From Isosphaeraceae bacterium (GTDB taxonomy: Bacteria > Planctomycetota > Planctomycetia > Isosphaerales > Isosphaeraceae): a stretch of 64,000 nt of DNA. Both the position numbers and the translations under genes were made by a program. Below the pieces are notes generated by a model that made no database searches, was not told the origin of the DNA, and saw only the letters and a program-made list of their open reading frames with translations. Shown here piece after piece: positions 8,732-17,877 of the stretch. Location: positions 1-64,000 of the forward strand of contig JARLIH010000239.1 of NCBI GenBank assembly GCA_031291845.1, read 5' to 3'. The stretch's first letter is position 1, and each line of letters opens with the position of its first letter.

Positions 8732-9589
8732 TCAGATCTTCAATTGGCCATAGCGGACACTCACGCGGCGGCGGATGATCGCCTTGTTCGACGGCTTCCG
8801 GCGCCGGCGGGTCTTGCCCCCCTTGGCCAGCACACCCGTCGGCGATTGCGGGGTGTGCCCCTTCGATCGCCCTTCACCGCCACCCATCGGGTGATCGACC
8901 GGGTTCATGGCCGACCCGCGGACGTGCGGCCGCCGGCCGAGCCAGCGCTTACGCCCGGCCTTGCCGAGGCGAATGTTCATGTGATCCGAGTTGCCCACCA
9001 TCCCGATCGTCGCCCGGCAGGCCGCCGGGATGCGCCGGACTTCGCCCGAGGGGAGCGTGATCTGGGCCCAGTCCCCCTCGCGGGCCGTCAGGGTCGCGCC
9101 GACACCGGCAGACCGGCAGAGCTTGGCCCCGCCGCCGGGCTGCATCTCGATGTTGTGGACCTGCAAGCCGGTCGGAATCTTCGCCAGCGGGAGGCAGTTG
9201 CCGACCTTCGGCTCCGCCCCCGCGCCGCTGCTGACGGTCATGCCCGCCTTGAGCCCCTCGGGGGCGATGATGTACCGCTTCACGCCGTCGGGATAGACGA
9301 TCAGGGCGATTCGCGCGGACCGGTTCGGGTCGTACTCGATGTGCGTGACGTCGGCCACCTGGCCATCGTGGTCGTTGCGGCGGAAGTCGATGATGCGGTA
9401 CATCCGCTTGTGCCCGCCGCCGCGGTGCCGGCAGGTGATGAAGCCGTGATGGTTCCGGCCTCCCGTCTTCTTGAGCGGCGCGGTCAGGCTTTTCTCGGGC
9501 TTCTTGTTCTTGTCGGTCAGCTCAGAGAAGTCGCTGACCGACGCAAGGCGCCGTCCGGGGCTAGTCGGTTTGTAGTATCGGATACCCAT
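8732..9589 (-). CDS. rplB: 50S ribosomal protein L2
   Basis: L2 is needed for subunit association and peptidyl transferase activity. The 285-residue product has the N-terminal [19 protein letters not shown] motif, the OB/SH3 domains and the catalytically important C-terminal [18 protein letters not shown] with its conserved histidine. It begins at ATG 9589 with [14 protein letters not shown] and follows rplW after 91 bases. Confidence 0.97.
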   Translation of the reverse strand: MGIRYYKPTSPGRRLASVSDFSELTDKNKKPEKSLTAPLKKTGGRNHHGFITCRHRGGGHKRMYRIIDFRRNDHDGQVADVTHIEYDPNRSARIALIVYPDGVKRYIIAPEGLKAGMTVSSGAGAEPKVGNCLPLAKIPTGLQVHNIEMQPGGGAKLCRSAGVGATLTAREGDWAQITLPSGEVRRIPAACRATIGMVGNSDHMNIRLGKAGRKRWLGRRPHVRGSAMNPVDHPMGGGEGRSKGHTPQSPTGVLAKGGKTRRRRKPSNKAIIRRRVSVRYGQLKI

Positions 9590-9680
9590 AGTTCCGTCCG
9601 CTTCCGCTCAGGGAGAAAGGGGCGTTTCGTTCAATGAAGGAGAAACGCGGCCGGCAGCAGCCGGCGCTACGCAACAGTCC

Positions 9681-10007
9681 TCAATAGAAGTCGATCCGGT
9701 AGTCTTCGTGCAGGGCCACTATGGCTTTCTTCCAGTTCCGCATCCGCCCCACCTTGAGCCGGTGCCGGCGGAGCTTGCCGCGGCGGTTCTGGGTCCGGAC
9801 GTCGGCGACCTTCACGTTGAAGAGGGTCTCGACGGCCAGCTTGATCTCCGTCTTCGTGGCCAGCGGGCTGACCTCGAACGTGTAGGCATTGTGCCGCTCG
9901 GAAAGGTGCGTCGCCTTCTCGGTGATGAGCGGGCGGAGCACCACCTGGTACGGTTCCAGGGCGGGGCCCTTGCGGGTGGCTTGCGGCGGTCGGCGGAGGG
10001 TCACCAT
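9681..10007 (-). CDS. rplW: 50S ribosomal protein L23
   Basis: L23 lies at the tunnel exit and docks trigger factor and SRP. The 108-residue product shows YQVVLRPLITEKATHLSE, YTFEVSPLATKTEIKLAVE and NVKVADVRTQNRRGKLRR. A basic 15-residue N-terminal extension precedes the usual start of the fold. It begins four bases after the rplD stop codon, so coupling is likely. Confidence 0.95.
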   Translation of the reverse strand: MVTLRRPPQATRKGPALEPYQVVLRPLITEKATHLSERHNAYTFEVSPLATKTEIKLAVETLFNVKVADVRTQNRRGKLRRHRLKVGRMRNWKKAIVALHEDYRIDFY

Positions 10008-10011
10008 GGTC

Positions 10012-10764
10012 TTAGCTCTCCAGGGCGGCCGGGGTGGCGGCGGCCGACGAGCGGCGGGCCGGCTTGTCCTTGACCCGCTCCTTGAGCGCGGTCAAGGCCT
10101 CGCGGGTCAACAGCAAGTAGCGCTGCTTGAGGATGTCGTAGGTGTTGAAGTCGGCCACGGGGGAGACCTGCACCCCCTCGATGTTCCGGGCCGAGCGGTG
10201 GAAGACCGGGTCGTGGGCCGGCAGGCCGATCAGAATCGTGCGCTGATCGAGCGTCCGCTCGCGCGCCTTGGCCTTGGTCTCGCCCACGGCCTCGGCCGCC
10301 TCGTCCTCCGTGATGTCGGGGCGGCGGAGTGTGCGGAGCACCTGCACGACCTGCTTGGTCTTCGGCTCCTTCAGGTCCAGGCCGTCGAGCACGATGGCCT
10401 GGTTGTCCTGGAACTTCGACAAAAGCGCCATGCGGACCGCCGCGCGGACGGCCTTCTTGGGGATCGAATAGCGGTAGTCGCGGTTGCGGCGGGCGAAGGC
10501 GACGCCGCCCCCCTTCCGCTTGTTCGTTCGCTTCGATCCCGCACGGGCGTTGCCGGTCCCCTTCTGGCGGAACAGCTTCTTGCCCGAGCCGGCGACGTCG
10601 GCCCGGCCCCGGGTGTTCACCGTGCCCACCCGGCGCGCGGCCAGGTGCATCAGCACGACGTCGTGCAGGAGCTGCTTGTTGATCTCTCCGCCGAAGTCGG
10701 CCGGGTCGATCGACTCTTCGCCAACCTTCTCGCCGCTCGGGCTATATACGGGTACGGTCAACAT
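10012..10764 (-). CDS. rplD: 50S ribosomal protein L4
   Basis: L4 reaches into the exit tunnel and in some bacteria autoregulates its operon. From ATG 10764 (MLTVPVYSPSGEKVG) the product is 250 residues, somewhat longer than average because of a Thr/Lys-rich C-terminal tail. The tunnel loop GRADVAGSGKKLFRQKGTGN and the following ARAGSKRTNKRKGGGVAF are diagnostic. A long hairpin element separates it from rplC. Confidence 0.95.
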   Translation of the reverse strand: MLTVPVYSPSGEKVGEESIDPADFGGEINKQLLHDVVLMHLAARRVGTVNTRGRADVAGSGKKLFRQKGTGNARAGSKRTNKRKGGGVAFARRNRDYRYSIPKKAVRAAVRMALLSKFQDNQAIVLDGLDLKEPKTKQVVQVLRTLRRPDITEDEAAEAVGETKAKARERTLDQRTILIGLPAHDPVFHRSARNIEGVQVSPVADFNTYDILKQRYLLLTREALTALKERVKDKPARRSSAAATPAALES

Positions 10765-10783
10765 GGCGAAACATCCCGAATGA

Positions 10784-10870
10784 ACCACAAAGGCACAAAG
10801 ATAAGAAGAGACTTCCAGAAACCTTCTCTTGATATCTTATCTGACCTTTGTGTCTTTGTGCCTTTGTGGT
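10784..10870. repeat. Long inverted repeat between rplC and rplD
   Basis: Arms ACCACAAAGGCACAAAG (10784-10800) and CTTTGTGCCTTTGTGGT (10854-10870) are perfect 17-base complements, with further pairing possible inward around ATAAGA and TCTTAT. The AT-rich 87-base element occupies most of the gap between two co-oriented ribosomal genes. Its outer ACCACA/TGTGGT ends and layout resemble the elements at 37042 and 39118, so it is placed with them as a divergent member. Confidence 0.85.
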
Positions 10871-10881
10871 GATTGCTCGAT

Positions 10882-11517
10882 TTAGACCTTGTTCGTCTGG
10901 CGGATCGTGAGGTATCCGCCGTTCGGGCCCGGGACCGCGCCCCGGACCAGCAGGAGGTTGTTCGTCGGATCGACGCGCACCACCTTCAGGTTCTTGACCG
11001 TCACGCGAGCGTGCCCGTACTGGCCCGGCTTGCGGATGCCCTTCCGGGTGTGGGCCGGGTCAGCGCTCGGGCCGGACGACCCAGGGTGGCGGTGCATGCG
11101 CTTCACGCCGTGCGTGGCCCGCAGCCCCTTGAAGCCGTGCCGCTTGACGACGCCCGAGAACCCGCGTCCCTTGCTGGTTCCGATGACGTCGACTGTCTTG
11201 ATGCCGTTGAACACCTCGACCGTCAGCGTCTGTCCCTCGGCGACCCCGTCGGCCGCCTGCTCCTGGCGGATCTCGCGAATGTAGCGCTTGGGCTCGGCGT
11301 CGACCTTGCGGGCATGCCCACGCTCGGCCTGCGTCGCGCTTTTGCGCTTCTTGTCATCGAAGCCAAGCTGAACGGCGTGGTAACCGTCGCGCTCCTCGGT
11401 CCGGACCTGAAGCACGGTGCAGGGGCCGCATTCAAGGACGGTGACCGGGACGACGGTGCCGTCCTCCTCGTAAATCTGGGTCATGCCGACCTTGCGGCCG
11501 AGCAGTCCGACGCGCAT
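10882..11517 (-). CDS. rplC: 50S ribosomal protein L3
   Basis: L3 is an early-assembly protein that reaches the peptidyl transferase centre. The 211-residue product begins MRVGLLGRKVGMTQIYEEDG and contains GTSKGRGFSGVVKRHGFKG and HRHPGSSGPSADPAHTRKG with the conserved GKRMPGQ-like segment (here GIRKPGQYGHARVT). It is the second gene of the S10 cluster, after a 295-base gap from rpsJ. Confidence 0.96.
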   Translation of the reverse strand: MRVGLLGRKVGMTQIYEEDGTVVPVTVLECGPCTVLQVRTEERDGYHAVQLGFDDKKRKSATQAERGHARKVDAEPKRYIREIRQEQAADGVAEGQTLTVEVFNGIKTVDVIGTSKGRGFSGVVKRHGFKGLRATHGVKRMHRHPGSSGPSADPAHTRKGIRKPGQYGHARVTVKNLKVVRVDPTNNLLLVRGAVPGPNGGYLTIRQTNKV

Positions 11518-11737
11518 GGCTTACTCCGTCTGATGTCCGATCTCAAGTGGCTTCCGGCGCCGGGGCCGAAAGCCGCCGACCCGGCGGGGCACAGCCCCCC
11601 GAGTCCGCAGAGTTGACCAAATCTAGTCGCACTAACGAGATCAGCGCGAGCCCAGGCGTCCCGGAGAGACACCGCTCGGGTCCGATCGGGCCTGACCAGC
11701 CGCGCCGGACGTGGTCCGACGCAACGGCAGGCTGGCA

Positions 11738-11756
11738 CGGGCGAAAGTTTCGCCCG
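11738..11756. other. Short palindromic hairpin in the rpsJ-rplC spacer
   Basis: CGGGCGAAAGTTTCGCCCG is a 9-base perfect stem around one central base, 57 bases after the rpsJ stop in the direction of transcription. There is no T-tract, so it is not an evident intrinsic terminator. The remaining ~275 bases of the 11518-11812 spacer show no gene or repeat. Confidence 0.5.
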
Positions 11757-11812
11757 AGGGATTCGGGGCCGCCCTCAGCGAGGCGACGACAGCGGCAGGG
11801 AACGCTCGCCGA

Positions 11813-12145
11813 TCAGGCCCCCGCGGGGGAGGCCTTGATCTTGATGTCCACGCCCGCCGGCAGGCTGAGCTTGTTCAGGGCGTCGATGGTTTTGTTCGTG
11901 GGCTGAACGATGTCGATCAGCCGCTTGTGCGTCCGGATTTCAAATTGCTCCCGCGACTTCTTGTCGATGTGCGGGCTCCGGAGCACCGTGTAACGCTCGA
12001 TCCGGGTCGGCAGGGGGATCGGGCCGTGGACGATCGCCTCGGTCCGCTTGGCGGTGTCGACGATGTCCTTCGCCGACTGGTCGAGGATGGTGTGGTCGTA
12101 CGCTTCCATTCGGATGCGTATCCGTTCGTTGCTGATACCCGCCAC
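11813..12145 (-). CDS. rpsJ: 30S ribosomal protein S10
   Basis: S10 is a 30S head protein that also acts in transcription antitermination. The core [21 protein letters not shown], split here as [15 protein letters not shown], and [20 protein letters not shown] are diagnostic. The likely start is GTG 12145 ([12 protein letters not shown]), with AAGGGA upstream, giving 110 residues. An ATG at 12190 would add 15 residues. It heads the S10-spc cluster; no tuf, rpsG or rpsL gene precedes it in the window. Confidence 0.94.
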   Translation of the reverse strand: MAGISNERIRIRMEAYDHTILDQSAKDIVDTAKRTEAIVHGPIPLPTRIERYTVLRSPHIDKKSREQFEIRTHKRLIDIVQPTNKTIDALNKLSLPAGVDIKIKASPAGA

Positions 12146-12578
12146 GAAATTGATCCCTTCAGTCTCAAAGGGGCCCCATGCCGATTCCATTACCGGCAGC
12201 GGGGGTCTTGTCCCTAGCTTCGCCCGGATGTCACGCGGGAAAGTAAAAATCTACCGAGACGCAGGCGGCGAGTCAATGAATCTTCGCCAACATTTTGCGA
12301 TTCGGGCGCAAAAGGCCGAGTGGGCTTGGGAATCGGCGCAAGGGAGGTCGTTAAGTGCGGTGGTGAGAGTTTCCAATTCCACATTGTTACGTTACAACGC
12401 CTCAAGGGCATCCTTGAATTGGAATTGGCGCTGGCGACAACGGCCGGGGCCGCCAGAATCCACCCCGCGGAGCAGCAGCAGCCATGAAGCGGAACGCCAT
12501 GCTCAGCCGGCCGCGGGGAGCGAAACGGCTCGGACAGGATCGGTTGTCCGATCTTAGCGACGTGGTGGAGTCCGGGGC
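12146..12578. other. Intergenic region upstream of rpsJ
   Basis: About 430 bases hold no convincing gene. The region is expected to carry the promoter and leader of the S10 operon on the minus strand. A GTTACGTTACAAC direct repeat near 12385-12397 and a locally AT-richer stretch are the only features seen. No -35/-10 pair with good spacing could be assigned. Confidence 0.4.
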
Positions 12579-12980
12579 GTGACTGTCAACGAACAGAAAC
12601 AACAGATGAGCGTCGCCTATGTGCACGCCATCGCGGCGCGGGCCGGATTCGGTTGCCAGGTGAAGGTGCCGGATCAAGACAGCATCGACGTGGTGATTAG
12701 CGCAAGCGGCCGGGTCCATGAGTCATCGGTTCTGCGATCGCCGCGCGTCGAACTCTAAAATCAAGGCAACGTCCAGCCGTCAGTTGAGACGCGACGGCTT
12801 GACATTCGCGCTTCCCATAAAGAATTACCGTGATCTTCGCCAAGAAACACTCGTGCCAAAATTGCTTACCGTCTTGATATTGCCGAAGAAATCGGCCGAA
12901 TGGCCTGAGGTTGGTGAGGAGGGTATGATTCTGAGACGGTGTGCCTTCTGGGCCTGTCCGGACGGGAAGAGCGGGGGGCA
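12579..12980 (+). pseudogene. Frameshifted DUF4365-like gene
   Basis: From GTG 12579, with GGAG eight bases upstream, the frame reads MTVNEQKQQMSVAYVHAIAA...GFGCQVKVPDQDSIDVVI and LRSPRVEL, then hits TAA at 12756. Skipping one base there resumes with KIKATSS, FALPIKNYRDLRQETLVPKL, LTVLILPKKSAEWPE and ILRRCAFW in the next frame. Together this matches the DUF4365 layout as I know it; the function of that domain is unsettled. The 3' end after about 12950 no longer looks like the family, so the gene may also be truncated. A single-base insertion near 12756 is enough to explain the break; a sequencing error cannot be excluded. Confidence 0.75.
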
Positions 12981-13057
12981 AACCGGCCTGGGCGCGCTGC
13001 GCCCCGCCGCGCGAGATCGCGCTGGACGAGGCGCAAGGGATCGTGAGTCGATGCCTC

Positions 13058-13924
13058 TCAGCGCTGTTTGCCATCCACCGACGCGGGCGTCGGCGGAGGG
13101 GGCGGGACCGAGTTGGTCCGACCAGAGACTGCGTTGCGCGCTGGGGCAGAGGCGACTCCCGGCTCTTCGGCCGTCGCGGACGGTGGTATCGGCCGTTGTT
13201 TGTACAGTTCCCAGCCACGATCGGTGACCTGGAAGTCGTACACCCCGCTTCTGAGCGTATAGCGGGCCTCGCCAAATTCGCCGCCACGGTCGAAGACGAT
13301 CTGAGCCTTGGGAGGAACGTCGAGTCTCTGGGCGGAACCGTTCGGGGTCGAGTACGGAGTGCCATTGACGGCGTAGTTGATCGTCAGTCCGCTCGAATCC
13401 TGATTCCGAATCATCACCGTGAGCGCCGGCGCGGTGGCTGTGTTCGCAGGCGAGACGGAACTCGGAAGTGCATTGCGTTGCACCTGCGCGGCACCCGCCG
13501 ACGGTGGGATTGCCGGCGGGCCCGTCTGGATCGGCTGCGGCGGCTGGTTGGGATAGTAGTACAACTGGGCGGGATTCGACGGGTAGTAATAGTAGCCCGG
13601 ATATTGGGGGTGGGGAACCAACGCTTGAGCCGGCCGCGGTAGGAGGGGATACGGCTGGCGACTGAGGTCGTACTCGAGCTGCATCTCATCGCGCTGGACC
13701 CGTTGTTGGTCGAACCCGATTCGGATCTCGTCGGCGATCGCGCCGAGGATGTTGCCGTTATTCAGGTCGTAGTTGAGACGGCTCCTGTCGTAGTTGAGAC
13801 GTTGCATGTCATACAGTTCTTGTGCCACGTCCTGGGACAGACCCTGGGCTGCGGCCCGGGTTCCTGACGCGACGATAAGGCACATGAAGACCGTGGCCGC
13901 GAGCCAACGGGGGATGGCAACCAT
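13058..13924 (-). CDS. Secreted Pro/Tyr-rich protein of unknown function
   Basis: The 288-residue product is not assigned to a family. An N-terminal signal peptide (MVAIPRWLAATVFMCLIVAS, cleavage probably near AAA-QG at ~26) is followed by a helical, Asp/Arg/Gln-rich stretch with LNYDRSRLNYDLN. A Tyr/Pro-rich low-complexity linker at ~95-145 comes next. The C-terminal ~100 residues look like a small beta domain (INYAVNGTPYS, IVFDRGGEFGEARYTL, VYDFQVTDRGWELY), and a Pro tail ends the protein. It probably acts in the periplasm or at the cell surface. Confidence 0.75.
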   Translation of the reverse strand: MVAIPRWLAATVFMCLIVASGTRAAAQGLSQDVAQELYDMQRLNYDRSRLNYDLNNGNILGAIADEIRIGFDQQRVQRDEMQLEYDLSRQPYPLLPRPAQALVPHPQYPGYYYYPSNPAQLYYYPNQPPQPIQTGPPAIPPSAGAAQVQRNALPSSVSPANTATAPALTVMIRNQDSSGLTINYAVNGTPYSTPNGSAQRLDVPPKAQIVFDRGGEFGEARYTLRSGVYDFQVTDRGWELYKQRPIPPSATAEEPGVASAPARNAVSGRTNSVPPPPPTPASVDGKQR

Positions 13925-14100
13925 CGAGTGTCTCCTTATCCTGCTGGAGCAATCGCTCCGGCGCGGGGGGCGCTCGGAAACGGAATATGCGACCTTCCGT
14001 CGGTCAACACGACACCGCTGAGCGCTATCGAAGTGTACCGGCGCCGGAGAGTCCTTGCGCGCAAAAACGTACGATTGCCATCCCGGCGGCGCGGCGGGGG

Positions 14101-16227
14101 TCAGCCGCCCGCAAGGCTTTCGAGCAGGCTATCCGGCGCCGCGGCGTATTCCAAGGGCTCCATGCTGTAGCTCGCTCGCCCCTGGCTGAGGCTGCGGACG
14201 GCGGTCGAGTAGCCGAACATCTTCTCCAGCGGAGCGCGGCCCTCGACGACCATCAGCTTGCCCCGCGTGTACGTCTTTTCGATCAAGGCGCGGCGGCTGG
14301 AGAGGTCGGCCGTGACGTTGCCGAGGTAGTCCTCGGGGGTGACGACCTCCAGCTTCATGATCGGCTCCAGCAGCACCGCGCCGGCCTCGTGCACGGCCTT
14401 GCGCAGGGCGTCGGAGGCGGCGAAGCGGAAGGCCAGCTCGTTGGAGTCGACGTCGTGGGTGTCGCCGTCGACCAGCGTGACTTTGAGGTCGACGAGCGGG
14501 AAGCCGGTCCGGCCGCCGGACTTGGCCTCCTCGCGCAGGCCCGCCTCGATCGCAGGGATAAACTCGGAAGGGATCACACCCCCCTTCAGCTTGTTCACGA
14601 ACGCGAGCACGGGCGCGCCCTTGGGCTGCGCCTCGGGCTCGAGGTCGATCGTGACCTTGGCGTACAGCCCCGAGCCCCCGGTCTGGCGGATGCACGTGCC
14701 TTGCACGCGCTTGACGGCCTTCTTGATCGTCTCGCGATAGCTCACGCGCGGGCGGCCGACGTGCACCTTCAGCTTGTAGTCGCGGATCATCCGGTTCTTG
14801 ATGATCTCGAGGTGCAGCTCCCCCATGCCCGAGATGAGCGTCTGGCCGGTCTCCTCGTTGAACTTGTACGAGAAGGTCGGGTCCTCGCGGGCCAGGGCGT
14901 TCAGTGTGTCGGCGAGCTTCCCCTTGTCGGCCGAGCTGACGGGCTCGATCGACATGCTGATGACCGTCTCGGGGAACTCGATCCGCTCCAGCAGGACCGG
15001 GTGGGCGGCGTCGCACAGGGTGTCGCCGGTGACCGAGTCTTTGAGGCCGACGACGCCCGCGATGTCGCCGGCGGCAGCCTCTTCGATCTTCTCCTTGTCG
15101 TCGGCCCGGATGTGGTAGAGCCGCGAGCAGATCTCTTTCTTGTCCTTGCCCGGGTTGTAGACGCGGCTGCCGGACTTGAGCACTCCCGAGTACACGCGGA
15201 CGAAGGCCAGGTCGCCGTGCTGGTCGTTGGCGATCTTGAAGACGAGGCCGGAAAACGGCTCGTCGGGGTCGGCCTTGCGGGTGACCTCGGTCCCCTTCTT
15301 GGGGTGGTGGCCGACGACCGGGGGCCGGTCGAGCGGGCTAGGAAGGTACGACGCGACCGCGTCGAGAAGCTGCTGCACGCCGACGTACTTGAAGCTCGAG
15401 CCGCAGAGCACCGGCTGGGCCCGGCCGGTCAAGGTCGCCCGCCGCAGCGCGGCGATGATGTCGGTCTCGGCGAGCTCGGCCCCGTCGAGGTGGGCCATGT
15501 ACTGCTCGGCGAACGTCTCGTCGAACCCGCTCAGGGCGTCGAGCATCCGGTCGCGCCAGACTTCAGCGTCGAGCCGGAGTGCTTCGGGGATCTCGTCCAC
15601 GGCGAAGGTCGAGCCGAGGGTCTCGGTCTGGAAGTGGAGGGCCTTCATCGCGATCAAGTCGATCAGGCCCTGGAACTCGCCCATCGTCCCCTCGGGCCCC
15701 GCGCCGATCGGGATCTGAACGGGAATGGGGTGGCTCTCGAGGCGCTCGGCGATCTCGTTGAAGACGCGCTCGAACTCGGCCCCGATGCGGTCCATCTTGT
15801 TGATGAAGCAAAGCCGGGGGACGTGGTACTTGGTCGCCTGCCGCCAGACGGTCTCGCTCTGGGCCTCGACCCCCTCGACGGCCGAGAAGATCACGATCGC
15901 GCCGTCGAGCACGCGCAGCGAGCGCTCGACCTCCGCCGTGAAGTCGACGTGGCCCGGGGTGTCAATGATGTTGATCGTGATCGGCTTGCCGGCCCGGTCC
16001 TTCCAGTGGCAGGAGATCGCCGCCGCGCGGATCGTGATCCCGCGCTCCCGTTCCTCGGGGTCGAAGTCAGTGGTGGTGTTCCCCTTGTCAACATCCCCCA
16101 TCCGATGGATTTCGCCCGTGTAGTACAGGATCCGTTCGGTCGTGGTCGTCTTGCCGGCGTCGATGTGCGCGATGATGCCGATGTTGCGAATCGACTGGAG
16201 GGCGGAATGGGTGGGGTCGCTGTCCAT
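14101..16227 (-). CDS. fusA: Elongation factor G-type translational GTPase
   Basis: EF-G drives tRNA-mRNA translocation and, with RRF, ribosome recycling. From ATG 16227 the product is 708 residues with G1 AHIDAGKTTTTERI, switch I RGITIRAA, G3 DTPGHVDFTAEVERSL and G4 NKMDRIGA. Domain IV shows GGVIPSEFIPAIEAG, and domain V EPIMKLEVVTPEDYLGNV. An upstream open extension of 38 codons lacks homology. Planctomycetes often carry several EF-G paralogues, and there is no neighbouring rpsL, rpsG or tuf, so whether this is the main copy is undecided. Confidence 0.92.
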   Translation of the reverse strand: MDSDPTHSALQSIRNIGIIAHIDAGKTTTTERILYYTGEIHRMGDVDKGNTTTDFDPEERERGITIRAAAISCHWKDRAGKPITINIIDTPGHVDFTAEVERSLRVLDGAIVIFSAVEGVEAQSETVWRQATKYHVPRLCFINKMDRIGAEFERVFNEIAERLESHPIPVQIPIGAGPEGTMGEFQGLIDLIAMKALHFQTETLGSTFAVDEIPEALRLDAEVWRDRMLDALSGFDETFAEQYMAHLDGAELAETDIIAALRRATLTGRAQPVLCGSSFKYVGVQQLLDAVASYLPSPLDRPPVVGHHPKKGTEVTRKADPDEPFSGLVFKIANDQHGDLAFVRVYSGVLKSGSRVYNPGKDKKEICSRLYHIRADDKEKIEEAAAGDIAGVVGLKDSVTGDTLCDAAHPVLLERIEFPETVISMSIEPVSSADKGKLADTLNALAREDPTFSYKFNEETGQTLISGMGELHLEIIKNRMIRDYKLKVHVGRPRVSYRETIKKAVKRVQGTCIRQTGGSGLYAKVTIDLEPEAQPKGAPVLAFVNKLKGGVIPSEFIPAIEAGLREEAKSGGRTGFPLVDLKVTLVDGDTHDVDSNELAFRFAASDALRKAVHEAGAVLLEPIMKLEVVTPEDYLGNVTADLSSRRALIEKTYTRGKLMVVEGRAPLEKMFGYSTAVRSLSQGRASYSMEPLEYAAAPDSLLESLAGG

Positions 16228-16415
16228 GGGTGGCGATCCAGGTTGCGGGCGGTCGGAATTCGGGGGCGTGGGTTCAATCTTACGAATTGTAGCGACGGGC
16301 GCACGGTTGCACAGCGCGAGTCGACAGGCGACATGGTGCAACCTCGGGAACTTGGTACAATTGAAATGGGTTTGGACCGCGGTCCACGGCCTTTGTTACG
16401 GGGGCCCTATCGTCT

Positions 16416-17231
16416 ATGCCTTCGCCCTTTCCCGGTATGGACCCGTATCTGGAGACCCCGGCGCTTTTTCCGGGGCTGCACAATCGCCTGATCTCGCTGC
16501 TCAGCGAGTCGTTGCAGGCGGTCTTGCCACCGCCTTACTTCGCGGAGATCAGCGAGCGGGTCTGGGTCGAGGTGTCCCAGCGCTTCATTGAACCGGACAC
16601 GAGTGTGCTTTACGGCGTTCGAGCCCCGGGAGCTCCAGGGAACGGTGGCGGTCCCGCGACAACTGCTGCCCGCAGTCGGCCCGTGGTGGTCACCGTGCCG
16701 CACGACGAACGTCGCGAACCATACGTCGAAATCCGCACGGTCCGCGACGAGGGCGAACACCTGGTCACGGCGATCGAGCTGCTCAGCCCCAGCAACAAGA
16801 CCCCGGGTGAACGCGGTAGAGAGCTATACCTCCGCAAGCAACGCGAGGTGCTCGACAGCACGACCCATCTCGTCGAGATCGACCTCCTCCGCGGCGGTGC
16901 ACACACCACGGCCGTGCCGCTCGAACGGCTAATCGCGCAGGTCGGGTCGTTCGACTACCACGTCTCGATTCACCGGTTCGACCGGTTCGAGGACTACGTG
17001 GTTTATCCGATCCGCCTGGCGGAGCCCCTACCCGCGATCGAGATCCCGCTGTTGCCGGGCGACTCGGACGTGTGGATCGACCTGCAAACACTCTTTGATC
17101 GCGCTTATGACACGGGCCCCTATCGTCGCCGAGTGCGTTATGCCGGGGGGCTCCCCGTACCCCCGCTACGTCCCGACCAAGCAGAGTGGGCCACACAGCG
17201 GCTGCGAGAGCTGGGCATCACGACGACGTGA
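16416..17231 (+). CDS. DUF4058 family protein
   Basis: The 271-residue product begins MPSPFPGMDPYLETPALFPG, the hallmark of DUF4058, and continues with the conserved ELLSPSNKTPGERGRELYLRK, split as ELLSPSNKTPG, and HLVEIDLLRGG. The family is widespread in cyanobacteria and planctomycetes and has no established biochemical role. The mix of acidic residues and E-x-K-like motifs has suggested nuclease relationships to some, but I see nothing decisive. It converges with a Uma2 gene 25 bases away, and the two stop codons flank a 16-base hairpin. Confidence 0.88.
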   Translation: MPSPFPGMDPYLETPALFPGLHNRLISLLSESLQAVLPPPYFAEISERVWVEVSQRFIEPDTSVLYGVRAPGAPGNGGGPATTAARSRPVVVTVPHDERREPYVEIRTVRDEGEHLVTAIELLSPSNKTPGERGRELYLRKQREVLDSTTHLVEIDLLRGGAHTTAVPLERLIAQVGSFDYHVSIHRFDRFEDYVVYPIRLAEPLPAIEIPLLPGDSDVWIDLQTLFDRAYDTGPYRRRVRYAGGLPVPPLRPDQAEWATQRLRELGITTT

Positions 17232-17234
17232 GCC

Positions 17235-17250
17235 TGGTCCCGAAGGACCA
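17235..17250. terminator. Small hairpin in a convergent gap
   Basis: TGGTCC-CGAA-GGACCA forms a 6-base stem with a tetraloop in the 25-base gap between the DUF4058 and Uma2 stop codons. There is no T-tract on either side, so termination activity is uncertain. Confidence 0.35.
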
Positions 17251-17256
17251 CGACGT

Positions 17257-17877
17257 TTACGGCAGGAGGTCCGTCACGGCAACGCGCCCACAGGTCGTTC
17301 CGTCGATCGTGACCGCGATCGAGTCGCCCGGGCCAAAAACGGTGCGGTCCGCGTAGCCGGGATCGTCGCACGGGCCAGACGGCCGACTGTAGACTTCGAC
17401 CACCTCATCGACGAGGTTCACGATCCAAACACACGGAATGCTGGCCCACGCGTAGCGGCGCAGGGCCAAGCGATCAACCGCCAGCGAACTGTCGGCGACC
17501 TCGATGATCAACTCGGTCTCGGCCGGACCAGGATGACAGGCGGTATAGTTCCCAAGAGCGCCCCGCACGACGGCTACGTCGGGCTCCGGCTCGCTCGATG
17601 CTCCCGTAGGCCCGTCCCGGAGAGTGACCGGGTCCTCCTTCCTGACGTGCCAACCCGCGGGCAAGATCGCCTCCAGGGTTTTTACGGACTTTTGTGCTGA
17701 CGTCGCAAGCCGAGGTCCTTTGGTCATTTTCTTTACCAGTAAGCCGTCGAGCAGAACAACCCGGTCCGCTGGCGTGAGCAGGCCGAGCGCGGCCATGCGG
17801 TGATACAGGTCGAGGGACAGACGGTAGAGCGGCCCAGGCAGCGCGACCGGCGGCGGGCTTGTCACGGTGGCCATCAT
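17257..17877 (-). CDS. Uma2 family (DUF820) PD-(D/E)XK-fold protein
   Basis: Uma2/DUF820 proteins share a restriction-endonuclease-like fold and occur in many copies in cyanobacteria and planctomycetes; cellular substrates are unknown. The 206-residue product has the expected acidic motif EPEPDVAVV and the ELIIEVADSSLAVDR strand-helix core with conserved E and D. Its first ATG overlaps the TGA of the upstream glycosyltransferase gene (ATGATG context), and a second ATG follows directly at 17874. The two genes are probably co-translated, although a shared pathway is not evident. Confidence 0.85.
   Translation of the reverse strand: MMATVTSPPPVALPGPLYRLSLDLYHRMAALGLLTPADRVVLLDGLLVKKMTKGPRLATSAQKSVKTLEAILPAGWHVRKEDPVTLRDGPTGASSEPEPDVAVVRGALGNYTACHPGPAETELIIEVADSSLAVDRLALRRYAWASIPCVWIVNLVDEVVEVYSRPSGPCDDPGYADRTVFGPGDSIAVTIDGTTCGRVAVTDLLP

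Noticed and set aside
13987-16491. A plus-strand open frame of 834 codons
   Set aside because: Antisense to the EF-G gene; composition follows the complement of the EF-G codons.
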